DNA of 64,000 nucleotides, taken from an uncultured Pelagibacteraceae bacterium. Its GTDB lineage: Bacteria > Pseudomonadota > Alphaproteobacteria > Pelagibacterales > Pelagibacteraceae. The stretch lies in assembly GCA_902536765.1 (NCBI GenBank), contig CACAYM010000001.1, positions 62,001-126,000 of the forward strand, given 5' to 3'. Under the pieces are notes generated by a model. That model was not told where the DNA came from. It did not search any database and saw nothing but the letters and a program-made list of their open reading frames with translations. Shown piece by piece: positions 50,324 to 59,026 of this stretch. Made by a program: the position numbers and the translations under genes. Numbering within the stretch: the stretch's first letter is position 1; the number at the start of each line of letters is the position of its first letter.

Positions 50324-52401
50324 TATTTAATTACGTCTCTTTTTCCGACGTGATTTGCTTTACTAATAATTCCCTCAGTCTCCATAGTATCGATAATCCT
50401 AGCTGCTCTGTTATAGCCAATTTGTAGTTTTCTTTGTAAGAAAGACGTCGAGGCTTTACCTTCAGTTCTGATTATCTCAACAGCTGTTTGGTATAATTCA
50501 TCTTTATCCTCACTTTTGCCTGAGTTATTTGTGTTTTTTTCGTCCCCGAAACTAAAAATTTCATCAAAATAGTCTGCTTCTGCCTGAGATCTTAGGAAAT
50601 TGTTAATTTTTTCAATTTCTTTTTCAGATACATATGGACCATGTATTCTTGAAATTCTATTTGCAGAGGTCATGTAAAGCATATCACCTTTACCAAGAAG
50701 TTGCTCAGCTCCTTGCTCACCTAGGATTGTTCTACTATCAATTTTGGATGTTACTTGAAAAGAAATTCTTGTAGGAAAATTCGCTTTTATAGTTCCTGTA
50801 ATTACATCAACACTTGGTCTTTGAGTTGCCATGATAATATGAATTCCTGCAGCCCTTGCCATTTGAGATAGTTTTTGAATATAATTTTCGATTTCCTTTC
50901 CTGCTACTAACATTAAATCTGACATCTCATCCACAATAACAACAATGTAAGGCATAGGGAGTGAATGTTTTTCATTATAACCGTCAATATTTCTTACACC
51001 TTCTTTTGTCATAAGTCGGTACCTGCTTTCCATTTCTTTAACTACCCATCCAAGTACTGATGCTGCTCTTTTGGGCTCCGTAATTACTGGACAAAGAAGA
51101 TGTGGAATTTTTTCATATGTCGACAACTCCAACATTTTAGGATCAATTAAAATAAATTTACATTTATCTGGTGTAAGTTTATATAAAAGAGATAGAATGA
51201 TAGTATTGATACAAACTGATTTACCAGATCCTGTTGTACCTGCAATAAGTAGATGTGGCATAGAAGTAAGATCTCCTATAATAGGGTTTCCAGAAATACT
51301 TTTACCTAAAGCAATAGGTAATTTTATGTCCTTTTTTTTGAATTCCTTGCTAGAAATTATTTCTCTTAAATAAACATCTTCTCTCTTACTATTTGGCAAT
51401 TCAATACCGATTGTGCTTCTTCCAGGTATCATTGATATTCTTGCTGACTCAGAACTTGTATTTCTAGCAATGTCTTCTGACAGATTTATAACTTTAGAAA
51501 CTTTTATTCCTGCTGCTGGTTCAAATTCATTTAAAGTTACAACTGGCCCCTGGCTAACTTTAGTTATATTTCCCTCAACACCAAAATCTAACAGAATTTT
51601 TTCTAAACCCTTTTGATCATAATTACTTTGCGATATATTATTTTTTCCGTGATTCTTTAAATTAGAATTTAAAAAATCAACCGACGGTAATTTGATCAAT
51701 TTTTTTTTTTCATTTCTTTCCTGAGAAAAATTATCAAATGTAAAATTTTCCTGAATATCATTTTTTGGCAAAATTAGATTATCATCAACAATTACTTTTT
51801 CATTAGTGAATATTTCTTGATTAGTTCTTTTTTTTGAGAAAAAATTTTTAAGAACAATTAAATAGTGAATTTTAAAATTAATGCTTAATAAAAATAAAAT
51901 AAAAACGAAAATTATTAAAGAAATATATGATGCTTGCTCATTTAATATCAGTATCTCCTTTAAAAAACTATTTACAAAAAAATTCCCAATAAACCCACCA
52001 TTTCCACTTACAGTAAGATAAAATGAATCTTGGTAAAAAAATGATAAATAAATAGAACCTAATAATGAATATAATACAATAAAAAATAAATTTTCAAAAA
52101 TAATTATTATTTTTTTATTAAATAAAATATTAAACCCAGAAATTATAATTGTTACAGGAATCAAAAATGAAATTAATCCAATTGCTTGAAAAAAAAAATC
52201 AGATACAAGACTGCCATTAAATCCTAAGAGGTTTTTTATTTCTTTATTTTCTGAAAATATGAAATTAGGATCATCTGGAGAATATGTTATTAAAGAAATG
52301 AGAAACAAAGCTCCAAAAATAACAATTACAATTCCAATAAATTGAATAAATTTATCTAGGATTATATTTGCCGTATTTAATAACATATTCTTGAAATTCA
52401 T
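50323..52401 (-). CDS. ftsK: DNA translocase FtsK
   Basis: FtsK pumps chromosome ends through the septum and activates dimer resolution. The 692-aa protein, short for FtsK, has four to five membrane helices in residues 1-175 and a brief linker (about 180-260). The motor has GLEKILLDFGVEGNITKVSQGPVVTLNEFEP in short parts, Walker A LLIAGTTGSGKSVCIN (about 385-400), IVVIVDEMSDLMLVAGKE (about 480-497) and ATQRPSVDVITG. A C-terminal gamma winged helix (YQTAVEIIRTEGKASTSFLQRKLQIGYNRAARI in parts) reads KOPS sites. Confidence 0.97.
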   Translation of the reverse strand: MNFKNMLLNTANIILDKFIQFIGIVIVIFGALFLISLITYSPDDPNFIFSENKEIKNLLGFNGSLVSDFFFQAIGLISFLIPVTIIISGFNILFNKKIIIIFENLFFIVLYSLLGSIYLSFFYQDSFYLTVSGNGGFIGNFFVNSFLKEILILNEQASYISLIIFVFILFLLSINFKIHYLIVLKNFFSKKRTNQEIFTNEKVIVDDNLILPKNDIQENFTFDNFSQERNEKKKLIKLPSVDFLNSNLKNHGKNNISQSNYDQKGLEKILLDFGVEGNITKVSQGPVVTLNEFEPAAGIKVSKVINLSEDIARNTSSESARISMIPGRSTIGIELPNSKREDVYLREIISSKEFKKKDIKLPIALGKSISGNPIIGDLTSMPHLLIAGTTGSGKSVCINTIILSLLYKLTPDKCKFILIDPKMLELSTYEKIPHLLCPVITEPKRAASVLGWVVKEMESRYRLMTKEGVRNIDGYNEKHSLPMPYIVVIVDEMSDLMLVAGKEIENYIQKLSQMARAAGIHIIMATQRPSVDVITGTIKANFPTRISFQVTSKIDSRTILGEQGAEQLLGKGDMLYMTSANRISRIHGPYVSEKEIEKINNFLRSQAEADYFDEIFSFGDEKNTNNSGKSEDKDELYQTAVEIIRTEGKASTSFLQRKLQIGYNRAARIIDTMETEGIISKANHVGKRDVIK

Positions 52402-52469
52402 AATTTTCTAAAAAGTATGCTATTAGCTTTGTATCATTTAATATTTATTGTTAAAATTAAAATTTAATT

Positions 52470-53543
52470 ATGAAAATTTGCGTTATAGGAATGAATCTAA
52501 CTAGCCTTATACTATCTAAGGCATTAGTTAATAGTGGTCTTATCGTTCATTTGTTTTCTTCGAATAAAAATTATATGGGACCTTCAACTAGGACAATTGG
52601 AGTGAGCAAAAGTAATGTAAACTTTATAAATAAAAATATTATTGATCTAAAAACTAAAAAATTACATGATATTAAAAAAATAAGTATATTGTCAGAAAAA
52701 AAAAATGAAATTATTAAATTCTACAATAAAGGCGAAAATTTATTTTCGCTTATAGAAGTTACCACGCTATTTAATATTCTATATAATAAATTAAAAAGAG
52801 ATAAGTTATTCAAAATAAAAAATTCTGGCAAACAGATTCCCAAAAAAAATTATGAATTAATTATCAATTGTGAAAAAAATAATAAAATCTCTAGAAAATA
52901 TTTTAGTACAAAGTTAGAAAAATCTTATAATAGTTTTGCTTATACTACGATAATAAGACATCAAAAGATTCAAAATATTGAAGCCAAACAATATTTTACA
53001 GCAGCAGGTCCTTTAGCTTTTTTACCGTTGTCTTCAAAAGAAACATCAATAGTACTATCAGCATATAATAATACAAAATTTAATGATGAAAAATTAAAAA
53101 AACTCATATTTAAGTTTTCAGATAATTTAAAGATTAAAAAATTTTCAGAATTTCAAAAAGCAAAATTAAAATATTCATTAGCAAGAAAGTACTACTTTAA
53201 AAATATTTTACTATTTGGCGATACTTTGCATCAGATTCATCCTCTAGCGGGTCAAGGATTTAATATGACATTAAGAGATCTTAAAATTTTACTAAGAGTA
53301 ATTAATAATCGAATTGATAATGGTCTAGAAATTAATGCATCTTGCTTAGAAGAATTTGAGAAAATTGCGAAACCTAAAAATTTTCTATTTTCAAATGCAA
53401 TTAATTTTATTGAAAAATTCTTCAGGATGAAAAAAAATTTTGGAGAATACGAATTTAACTATTTGATAAAAAAAATTGGTAGTAATAATAAAATTAATAA
53501 TTTTTTTATGAGAACTGCAGATGAGGGAATAACCACTTTTTAA
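52470..53543 (+). CDS. FAD-dependent monooxygenase, UbiH/COQ6 family
   Basis: The 357-aa protein starts with a dinucleotide-binding strand (MKICVIGMNLTSLILSKAL), in which the usual Gly-rich loop is partly worn (GMNLTS). The family signature is strong: LFGDTLHQIHPLAGQGFNMTLRDLKIL (short parts, about 248-274). These enzymes hydroxylate ubiquinone precursors. The atypical first loop and short middle suggest divergence, so I do not choose between UbiH, UbiF and UbiL. It is divergent from ftsK and ends one base before the convergent Lon-domain gene. Confidence 0.86.
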   Translation: MKICVIGMNLTSLILSKALVNSGLIVHLFSSNKNYMGPSTRTIGVSKSNVNFINKNIIDLKTKKLHDIKKISILSEKKNEIIKFYNKGENLFSLIEVTTLFNILYNKLKRDKLFKIKNSGKQIPKKNYELIINCEKNNKISRKYFSTKLEKSYNSFAYTTIIRHQKIQNIEAKQYFTAAGPLAFLPLSSKETSIVLSAYNNTKFNDEKLKKLIFKFSDNLKIKKFSEFQKAKLKYSLARKYYFKNILLFGDTLHQIHPLAGQGFNMTLRDLKILLRVINNRIDNGLEINASCLEEFEKIAKPKNFLFSNAINFIEKFFRMKKNFGEYEFNYLIKKIGSNNKINNFFMRTADEGITTF

Positions 53544-54188
53544 TTATTGGATAGTTTTATTACTAAATTCATCTAAAGTGTATGTTTTAAGTATTTCCTC
53601 TAGTCTTAATTTTCTGGTATTTAAATCTTTTGTCTCTAGCAAGACTTGCTTTTCCTCCAGAGAAAAAGGTGAAGCCATTGACAATGTGTTTAGAGTATTT
53701 GAAAAGTCTTGTTTTTTGAGATTCGACCAATCAACCACAAAACCCTTCTTTTCAAATAGACTTTTAAGATCTTTAAATATTTTATCTAAGTCTTTAGAGT
53801 TTAATATCTCGATTTTTTCATCTAAATCTTTTATGTAGTTTTCGTAATTTACTTTACATGATCTGTAAAGTTTATCTGAACTAATTTCTTCATTTATATT
53901 AAATCTACTAACACCACTTATAATTATTAAATAACGTCCATCATCTGTCTCGTTAAAGCTCGTTATTTTTCCTATACAACCTACGTTGTATAAATCAGGT
54001 TTTTTTAATTGACCACTCTTCTTTGGCTGGACCATTCCAATCATTCTATGCGACTTCATGCTGTCGTCTATCATTTGTATGTATCTTGGTTCAAATATAT
54101 TTAATGGTACAGTGGTATTTGGAAAAATAATAAAATTTGATAATGGAAATATAGGAATTATTGAGGGTAGTTTATTTTTTTCATTCAT
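53544..54188 (-). CDS. Lon N-terminal (LAN/PUA-like) domain protein
   Basis: The 214-aa protein begins IIPIFPLSNFIIFPNTTVPLNIFEPRYIQMIDD in short matches (about 10-42), the Lon substrate-binding domain. GMVQPKK, VGCIGKITSFNETDDGRYLIIISGVSRF (about 69-96) and a helical C-terminus follow. No ATPase or protease domain is present. Stand-alone proteins of this type are common in alphaproteobacteria and their role is not established. It abuts the UbiH-like gene end to end. Confidence 0.92.
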   Translation of the reverse strand: MNEKNKLPSIIPIFPLSNFIIFPNTTVPLNIFEPRYIQMIDDSMKSHRMIGMVQPKKSGQLKKPDLYNVGCIGKITSFNETDDGRYLIIISGVSRFNINEEISSDKLYRSCKVNYENYIKDLDEKIEILNSKDLDKIFKDLKSLFEKKGFVVDWSNLKKQDFSNTLNTLSMASPFSLEEKQVLLETKDLNTRKLRLEEILKTYTLDEFSNKTIQ

Positions 54189-54325
54189 AATAAAACAAAA
54201 TTTATTAAAAAGTATTTTAATTTATAATTAAATTATAAATATATTATAAATAATAGAAATAAATAATTCTATTTTGTCACTTGCTTAATTTTTAAAAAGC
54301 CACTAATTTTAATAATTATAAACAT

Positions 54326-54400
54326 GCGGGCATAGCTCAGTGGTAGAGCGTCTCGTTGCCAACGAGAAGGTCGTGGGTTCAAGTCCCATTGCCCGCTCCA
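54326..54400 (+). tRNA. tRNA-Gly (anticodon GCC)
   Basis: All four arms fold: acceptor GCGGGCA/TGCCCGC, D arm GCTC...GAGC, anticodon stem TCTCG/CGAGA with loop TTGCCAA (anticodon GCC), and T arm GTGGG/CCCAT with TTCAAGT, where one G-T pair occurs. The CCA end is encoded. A long AT-rich stretch (54189-54325) lies upstream. Eleven bases after the CCA the phhB ATG begins, so the two are probably on one transcript. Confidence 0.97.
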
Positions 54401-54411
54401 AAGGAGAGAAA

Positions 54412-54750
54412 ATGAGTGAATTGGCAGACAAAAAATGTATACCTTGTGAAGGGGGTATTCCAAGTTTTGACTTAAAAGAAATACACAAGTATTTAAAAAA
54501 AGTTGATGGATGGGATGTGAAAACCGACGATGATAAAAGTTATTATTTGCTTAAAGAATTTAAATTTGAAAATTTTTTAGAGAGTCAAAATTTTATCAAT
54601 AAAGTTGGAAATATTGCAGAAAAGGAATCACATCACCCTGACATTTGGTTTGGTTGGGGTTATGCAAAAATTAAAATTTTTACACATGCAATTAATGGAT
54701 TACACGAGAGCGATTTTGTCTTGGCCGCTAAAATTGACGCTTTATCCTAA
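54412..54750 (+). CDS. phhB: Pterin-4a-carbinolamine dehydratase
   Basis: The real start is ATG 54412, preceded by AAGGAGAG right after the tRNA CCA end; the longer open frame upstream runs through the tRNA and is not coding. The 112-aa protein has LKKVDGWDV (about 31-39), FKFENFLESQNFINKVGNIAEKESHHPDIWFGWGYAKI in short parts (about 50-87, with HHPD) and LTHAI-like FTHAINGLHESDFVLAAKID. These enzymes dehydrate carbinolamine pterins. It overlaps the convergent purH by 4 nt. Confidence 0.95.
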   Translation: MSELADKKCIPCEGGIPSFDLKEIHKYLKKVDGWDVKTDDDKSYYLLKEFKFENFLESQNFINKVGNIAEKESHHPDIWFGWGYAKIKIFTHAINGLHESDFVLAAKIDALS

Positions 54751-56285
54751 TGCTTAAAATGTCTTGTTTTAGAGAAAACTAGCATCGTTCCAGTTCTATT
54801 TGCAAAATTTATAATTTCTTTATCTCTTATTGATCCACTTGGCTGAATTATACCTGAAATTCCATTCTGTATTAGTTTTTCAACACCATCAACAAATGGA
54901 AAAAAAGCATCAGAGGCTGCCAAAACTTCTCTGTCTGGCATGTTTTGAAATTTATTCATCTTATTAATTGCAACATCACAACTATCTAATCTGCTAGGCT
55001 GGCCAGATCCAATCCCAACCGTAGATTTTTCATTTGTGAGTACTATAGCGTTAGATTTAACAAATCTACAAACATTGAATGCAAAAATTAAATTCTCAAA
55101 TGTTTTTTTACTTGGTTTAACCTTAGACACAATTTTAAAATCATTATGAGTAAAATTCTTTATATCTGGCGACTGGGCCAAAGCAAAGTGCATATTAGAA
55201 ACTAAATTATTGTTATTGGAAATTTTAAAATTTTTACTATTTATCAATCGAACATTTTTTTTCTTCTTGAGCACAGACAAAGCATCTTTGTCAAACCCGT
55301 TACCTATTATTACCTCAAAAAATAATTTATTTAATTTAATTGCAAGACTTCGATTTACTTTAAAATTACAGGAAACAATACCCCCAAAAGAACTTATAGG
55401 GTCACATTTATATGCCATTAAAAAACTTTCAATATTATTTTTATGTATTGAAACGCCACAAGGATTACCATGTTTAACTATTACTGTTCCCTTATTCTTT
55501 GGAAAAGATTTTGATATTTGTAATGCAGAAAAAATATCAGCGTAGTTATTATAACTTAATTGCTTCCCATTTAATTTTTCAAGACCTAAATCTTCAGATG
55601 CAGCATATAAAGCTCCTCCTTGATGAGGATTTTCACCGTATCTAAGTTTCTCAACTCTATTTAAACCTAAAATGATTTTTTTTGAAAATTGACTATTTGA
55701 AATATCTTTAAAATAGTTAAAAATTAACGATTCATAATATGCGGTTTCCCCAAATGCTTCGAAAGCAGCTCTCTTTCTAAATTCTAGAGAAGTGGATCCT
55801 TTGTGATTATTTAAGTTTTCTATTAAGCCTTCATATTGTGAAACATTTGTGATTACAGTTACATCATTATAATTTTTTGCAGCCGCACGCACCATAGTTG
55901 GTCCACCAATGTCAATATTTTCAATAATTTTTTTATGGCTTTTTGTCTGTTCAACAGTTCTCTCAAAAGGATAAAAATTTACTATAACTAAATCGATTTC
56001 ATTATAATTATTTTTTATCAAATCTCTTTTGTGCACTCCTAACTTTCTATTAGACAATATACCAGCATGTATTTTTGGATGAAGTGTTTTTACTCTACCT
56101 GATAAAATTTCTGAGCTTCCTGTATATTTAGAAACTTCTTCACAATTAAAACCCATTTTTTTTATCTCTTTGAATGTACCTCCTGAGCTAATTAATTTGA
56201 TTTTGTATTTATTTAAATTTTTTAATAAAAATTTTAAATTATTTTTGTTGGAGACTGATATAAGAGCTCGTTTTATTTTTTTCAT
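54747..56285 (-). CDS. purH: Bifunctional AICAR transformylase / IMP cyclohydrolase
   Basis: PurH does the last two steps of IMP synthesis. I choose ATG 56285, not the GTG at 56306, because it forms an ATGA overlap with the upstream stop and begins MKKIKRALISVSNK; this gives 512 aa. The MGS-like domain has SSGGTFKEIKKMG (about 35-47) and SGRVKTLHPKIHAGIL (about 62-77). The transformylase domain has RYGENPHQGGALY (about 215-227), VKHGNPCGVS and ASDAFFPFVDGVEKL (about 458-472). AICAR from hisF/hisH feeds it. Confidence 0.97.
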   Translation of the reverse strand: MKKIKRALISVSNKNNLKFLLKNLNKYKIKLISSGGTFKEIKKMGFNCEEVSKYTGSSEILSGRVKTLHPKIHAGILSNRKLGVHKRDLIKNNYNEIDLVIVNFYPFERTVEQTKSHKKIIENIDIGGPTMVRAAAKNYNDVTVITNVSQYEGLIENLNNHKGSTSLEFRKRAAFEAFGETAYYESLIFNYFKDISNSQFSKKIILGLNRVEKLRYGENPHQGGALYAASEDLGLEKLNGKQLSYNNYADIFSALQISKSFPKNKGTVIVKHGNPCGVSIHKNNIESFLMAYKCDPISSFGGIVSCNFKVNRSLAIKLNKLFFEVIIGNGFDKDALSVLKKKKNVRLINSKNFKISNNNNLVSNMHFALAQSPDIKNFTHNDFKIVSKVKPSKKTFENLIFAFNVCRFVKSNAIVLTNEKSTVGIGSGQPSRLDSCDVAINKMNKFQNMPDREVLAASDAFFPFVDGVEKLIQNGISGIIQPSGSIRDKEIINFANRTGTMLVFSKTRHFKH

Positions 56286-57913
56286 TGTATTTTTTCTATT
56301 TCCCACTTAATTGAAGCTTCTTGATGTGAAACAATTCCTGATATTAATATATTTTGATTTTCAACAAAGCTATTTTTATTGCCAAAGTATAAACCACTTT
56401 CAAATGAAATTTTATTATTTAAAGATGTAAATTTCCATCCTTCATTTTTTAAACCTATGTATATTGATTTACCGTCCTGTGTTTTCATAATTTTGGCTGC
56501 TGGGTCTAAGTGGAATCGAATCTCAAAATTCGACTCTTCAAAATTGCTTTTTTTTAGTATTTTATCTTCACCTAAAAGTTTTGAAACTTCATGAAAAAAT
56601 TCAACTTTTCGGTGATGTGTTATTCCAAATTTTTTATTATATCCGTTATGAGATGCTTCAAAAGACCAATAGTTATTTTTATTTACAATTTTTTTGTTAA
56701 ATATTTTTAATGTGGTGTTTAATTTATTTATACCAGAAGGTTGTTTTAAAAAGTTTACAGAAGATGTGTTTTCTACATTTAAACAACTATGACACGCAGT
56801 AGATTTTGATATAAGATTAAGCTGATGTTTATAGTTTTGAAAGTATCCTGAGTTGCAAATTATTTTATTTCCATTACTAATAAATTCGAATGATAAAGCA
56901 CCCGATTGGTAGTCTTTGGAAAACTCTTTTTCAGGAGGTATTCCTAAATCTGCTACAAGACAGTACTTTTTTTTTTTTAGGAAAATATATCCCCCAGCCT
57001 CAAAACTCTCACTTTTGAAATTATAACCTAATCTTTTCAAATAATTATCAAATTCGGAATTATCACTTATTTGGTTACCATTAAATAAAAAATTTGTTTC
57101 TGTATTTTTATGTATCAAAACATACGATTGTCCTAAATAATAAATAATTTCATTTAAATATTCTGGAATTTCATTTTGAGATTCTTTCAACCACTCTCTT
57201 ATAACTATAAAATATTTAATATAAAAAATAAGCTGTCGGATATTCCTTGACTTTGGAAAACCCTCTTTGTCGAAAGATATTTTAATGATTTTTCTCAATA
57301 ATTTAAATCCATAATTTAAAAAACTTTTGTCGTTATAGGAAATGCCAGTTAAAACTATGGCTGAACATCCTATCATTTTGTCATCCACCCATGTTGATCT
57401 CTCTATTTCATTAATAAGATGGTTTATTTGTTTTTTAATAATTTCATCAAATTTACTTTTATATTCCTCATTACTATCTTCATATGATATTTTGGAGTTT
57501 GATATCCAAGAAATAATTCTTTTTGAAAGAATATCGATATCCCAAGTGGAAATGTTGTATTCACTATATTTCTCTATCCATTTAAGAATTACAAATTGAA
57601 CATCTTCTTTTGAGGATTTTAAATCTAAAGAGAATAGCCAAAAGAAACTCTGAAGATTTTTATAGTCATTTAAAGATAAATTTTCATTGTTCCAAATTTC
57701 ATTCAATAAAAAATCACTTATATTTTTTTTCTCTTTATTGTATTTAATTAAGCATTCCAACAGACTTGGACTAGGTTTATATTCTAAATTACTATGACTT
57801 ACTCTGGAAATTTTTTTATTATATATGCTTGAATTTAAGTAATATTGTCTTAACTGGTTGTTAAAAAAAGTAAAAAATTCATTTAAATAGTTTAATGAGT
57901 TTTTTAAAATCAT
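56282..57913 (-). CDS. Heparinase II/III-like protein
   Basis: The 543-aa protein has an N-terminal alpha-helical toroid (about 60-280, with several Trp-rich helices) and a C-terminal beta-sandwich. The sandwich contains CLVADLGIPPEKEF (about 330), HSCLNVENTSSVNF and FRFHLDP-like RFHLDPAAKIMKTQDG (about 465-480). In alphaproteobacteria a heparinase II/III-type gene lies directly before purH, as here, but its substrate is not known. No signal peptide is evident. It starts 5 nt after rpe and is coupled to purH by ATGA. Confidence 0.85.
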   Translation of the reverse strand: MILKNSLNYLNEFFTFFNNQLRQYYLNSSIYNKKISRVSHSNLEYKPSPSLLECLIKYNKEKKNISDFLLNEIWNNENLSLNDYKNLQSFFWLFSLDLKSSKEDVQFVILKWIEKYSEYNISTWDIDILSKRIISWISNSKISYEDSNEEYKSKFDEIIKKQINHLINEIERSTWVDDKMIGCSAIVLTGISYNDKSFLNYGFKLLRKIIKISFDKEGFPKSRNIRQLIFYIKYFIVIREWLKESQNEIPEYLNEIIYYLGQSYVLIHKNTETNFLFNGNQISDNSEFDNYLKRLGYNFKSESFEAGGYIFLKKKKYCLVADLGIPPEKEFSKDYQSGALSFEFISNGNKIICNSGYFQNYKHQLNLISKSTACHSCLNVENTSSVNFLKQPSGINKLNTTLKIFNKKIVNKNNYWSFEASHNGYNKKFGITHHRKVEFFHEVSKLLGEDKILKKSNFEESNFEIRFHLDPAAKIMKTQDGKSIYIGLKNEGWKFTSLNNKISFESGLYFGNKNSFVENQNILISGIVSHQEASIKWEIEKIQ

Positions 57914-57918
57914 TTTAA

Positions 57919-58575
57919 TTACGTTCTAAGTAATTCAATATTTTTTTTTATATCTCCATTATTTTCTTTAAAAATAGTTGTTCCAGATACAAGAATATTA
58001 GCTCCTGCTTTTATTACTGTATTATTATTATTTAAATTAATTCCTCCATCTACTTCTATGTCAAAATTTAATTTTTTCTCATCTTTTATTTTTTTAAGAT
58101 CTTTAATCTTATCTAATATTTTTGTTATAAACTTTTGTCCTCCAAATCCTGGGTATACTGTCATTACCAGAACCAGATCTATCTCATTAAAATAATTTTT
58201 AATTATATCAATCGGAGTATCTGGATTAAGTGATAGTCCAACCTTTTTACCTAAACTTTTAATTAGATTAATAGAGTTTTTAATATTTTCGGTTGCTTCG
58301 GGATGAATTGTAATAATATCAGATCCTGCATCTGAAAAGTTTTTGATATACTTGTGAACTGGAGATATCATCAAGTGCACATCAAAGGGTAAATCTGTGT
58401 ATCTACGTAAAGATTTTATAACCGGTGGGCCAATTGTTAAATTTGGTACAAAATGTCCATCCATCACATCGACATGTATCATATCTGCACCAGCTTGCTC
58501 GAGTCTTTTAATTTCTAAGCCAAGATTACTAAAATCCCCAGCTAAAATTGATGGTGAAATTTGTATTTTTTTCAT
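57919..58575 (-). CDS. rpe: Ribulose-phosphate 3-epimerase
   Basis: Rpe interconverts ribulose-5-phosphate and xylulose-5-phosphate. The 218-aa barrel has ISPSILAGDFSNLGLEIK (about 6-23), MIHVDVMDGHFVPNLTIGP (about 33-51, metal ligands), FDVHLMISPVHKYI (about 64-77), VYPGFGGQKFI (about 142-152) and EVDGGINLNN (about 176-185). It opens rpe-heparinase-purH, a common alphaproteobacterial order. Confidence 0.98.
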   Translation of the reverse strand: MKKIQISPSILAGDFSNLGLEIKRLEQAGADMIHVDVMDGHFVPNLTIGPPVIKSLRRYTDLPFDVHLMISPVHKYIKNFSDAGSDIITIHPEATENIKNSINLIKSLGKKVGLSLNPDTPIDIIKNYFNEIDLVLVMTVYPGFGGQKFITKILDKIKDLKKIKDEKKLNFDIEVDGGINLNNNNTVIKAGANILVSGTTIFKENNGDIKKNIELLRT

Positions 58576-58619
58576 TGGATATGCTTACTGATTACTATCA
58601 ACTTTATAAAAAAATAAAA

Positions 58620-58964
58620 TTATTTTTTACCAAATATGTCGTAAATCAGTCTAGAAATTTCACTGTCGAGTGGAAATGACAGCATCCCCATTTCTCCGTA
58701 TCCAAGCATTACTGGCAATAAATAGAATCTTACCATAAAAATGAACCATGCGATATATAGAGGCACAACTGCCCTGATAAGGAAGCTTGGGGTCATAAAT
58801 TTGAATAAGTCTAATATAGGATTTGTTAACTTAACAAATGCTTTCATAAAGAAAAATTCAGAGTCTTCTTTTTGAAAAATATTCATCGCTGATCTTCCAA
58901 TTAATGTGTACATGACAACCCCGAGTATGTAATCAATAATGTATACATAAATTGGAATTTCCAT
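58620..58964 (-). CDS. YggT-like two-helix membrane protein
   Basis: The 114-aa protein has two main hydrophobic segments (about 5-24 and 62-85). Between them lies KAFVKLTNPILDLFKFMTPSFL (about 41-62), which resembles the YggT pattern of 'TEPxLxPxRRxxP' between helices. The function of YggT proteins is not settled. It lies downstream of the symporter on the same strand, with a GC-rich hairpin between them. The family match is tentative. Confidence 0.6.
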   Translation of the reverse strand: MEIPIYVYIIDYILGVVMYTLIGRSAMNIFQKEDSEFFFMKAFVKLTNPILDLFKFMTPSFLIRAVVPLYIAWFIFMVRFYLLPVMLGYGEMGMLSFPLDSEISRLIYDIFGKK

Positions 58965-58989
58965 AATTTGTAATGAATTTGGTTAATTA

Positions 58990-59014
58990 GAAGGGGCGAA
59001 ATAATCGCCCCTTC
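58990..59014 (-). terminator. Hairpin after the symporter operon
   Basis: A perfect 10-bp GC-rich stem (58990-58999 and 59005-59014) with a 5-nt loop stands out from the AT-rich surroundings. It begins 12 nt past the symporter stop. The minus-strand T tract after it is broken (TAATTAACC), so it may be a partial terminator or an mRNA-protecting stem that lets the YggT-like gene be expressed at a lower level. Confidence 0.6.
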
Positions 59015-59026
59015 AAAATATCTTAC

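Noticed and set aside
54269-54463. Minus-strand ORF of 64 codons over the tRNA-Gly gene, containing WDLNPRPSRWQRDALPLSYA
   Set aside because: This is the well-known spurious translation of the antisense of a tRNA gene; the RNA gene explains the sequence.
56286-56306. GTG start for purH
   Set aside because: The ATG at 56285 gives an ATGA overlap with the upstream stop and the expected PurH N-terminus.
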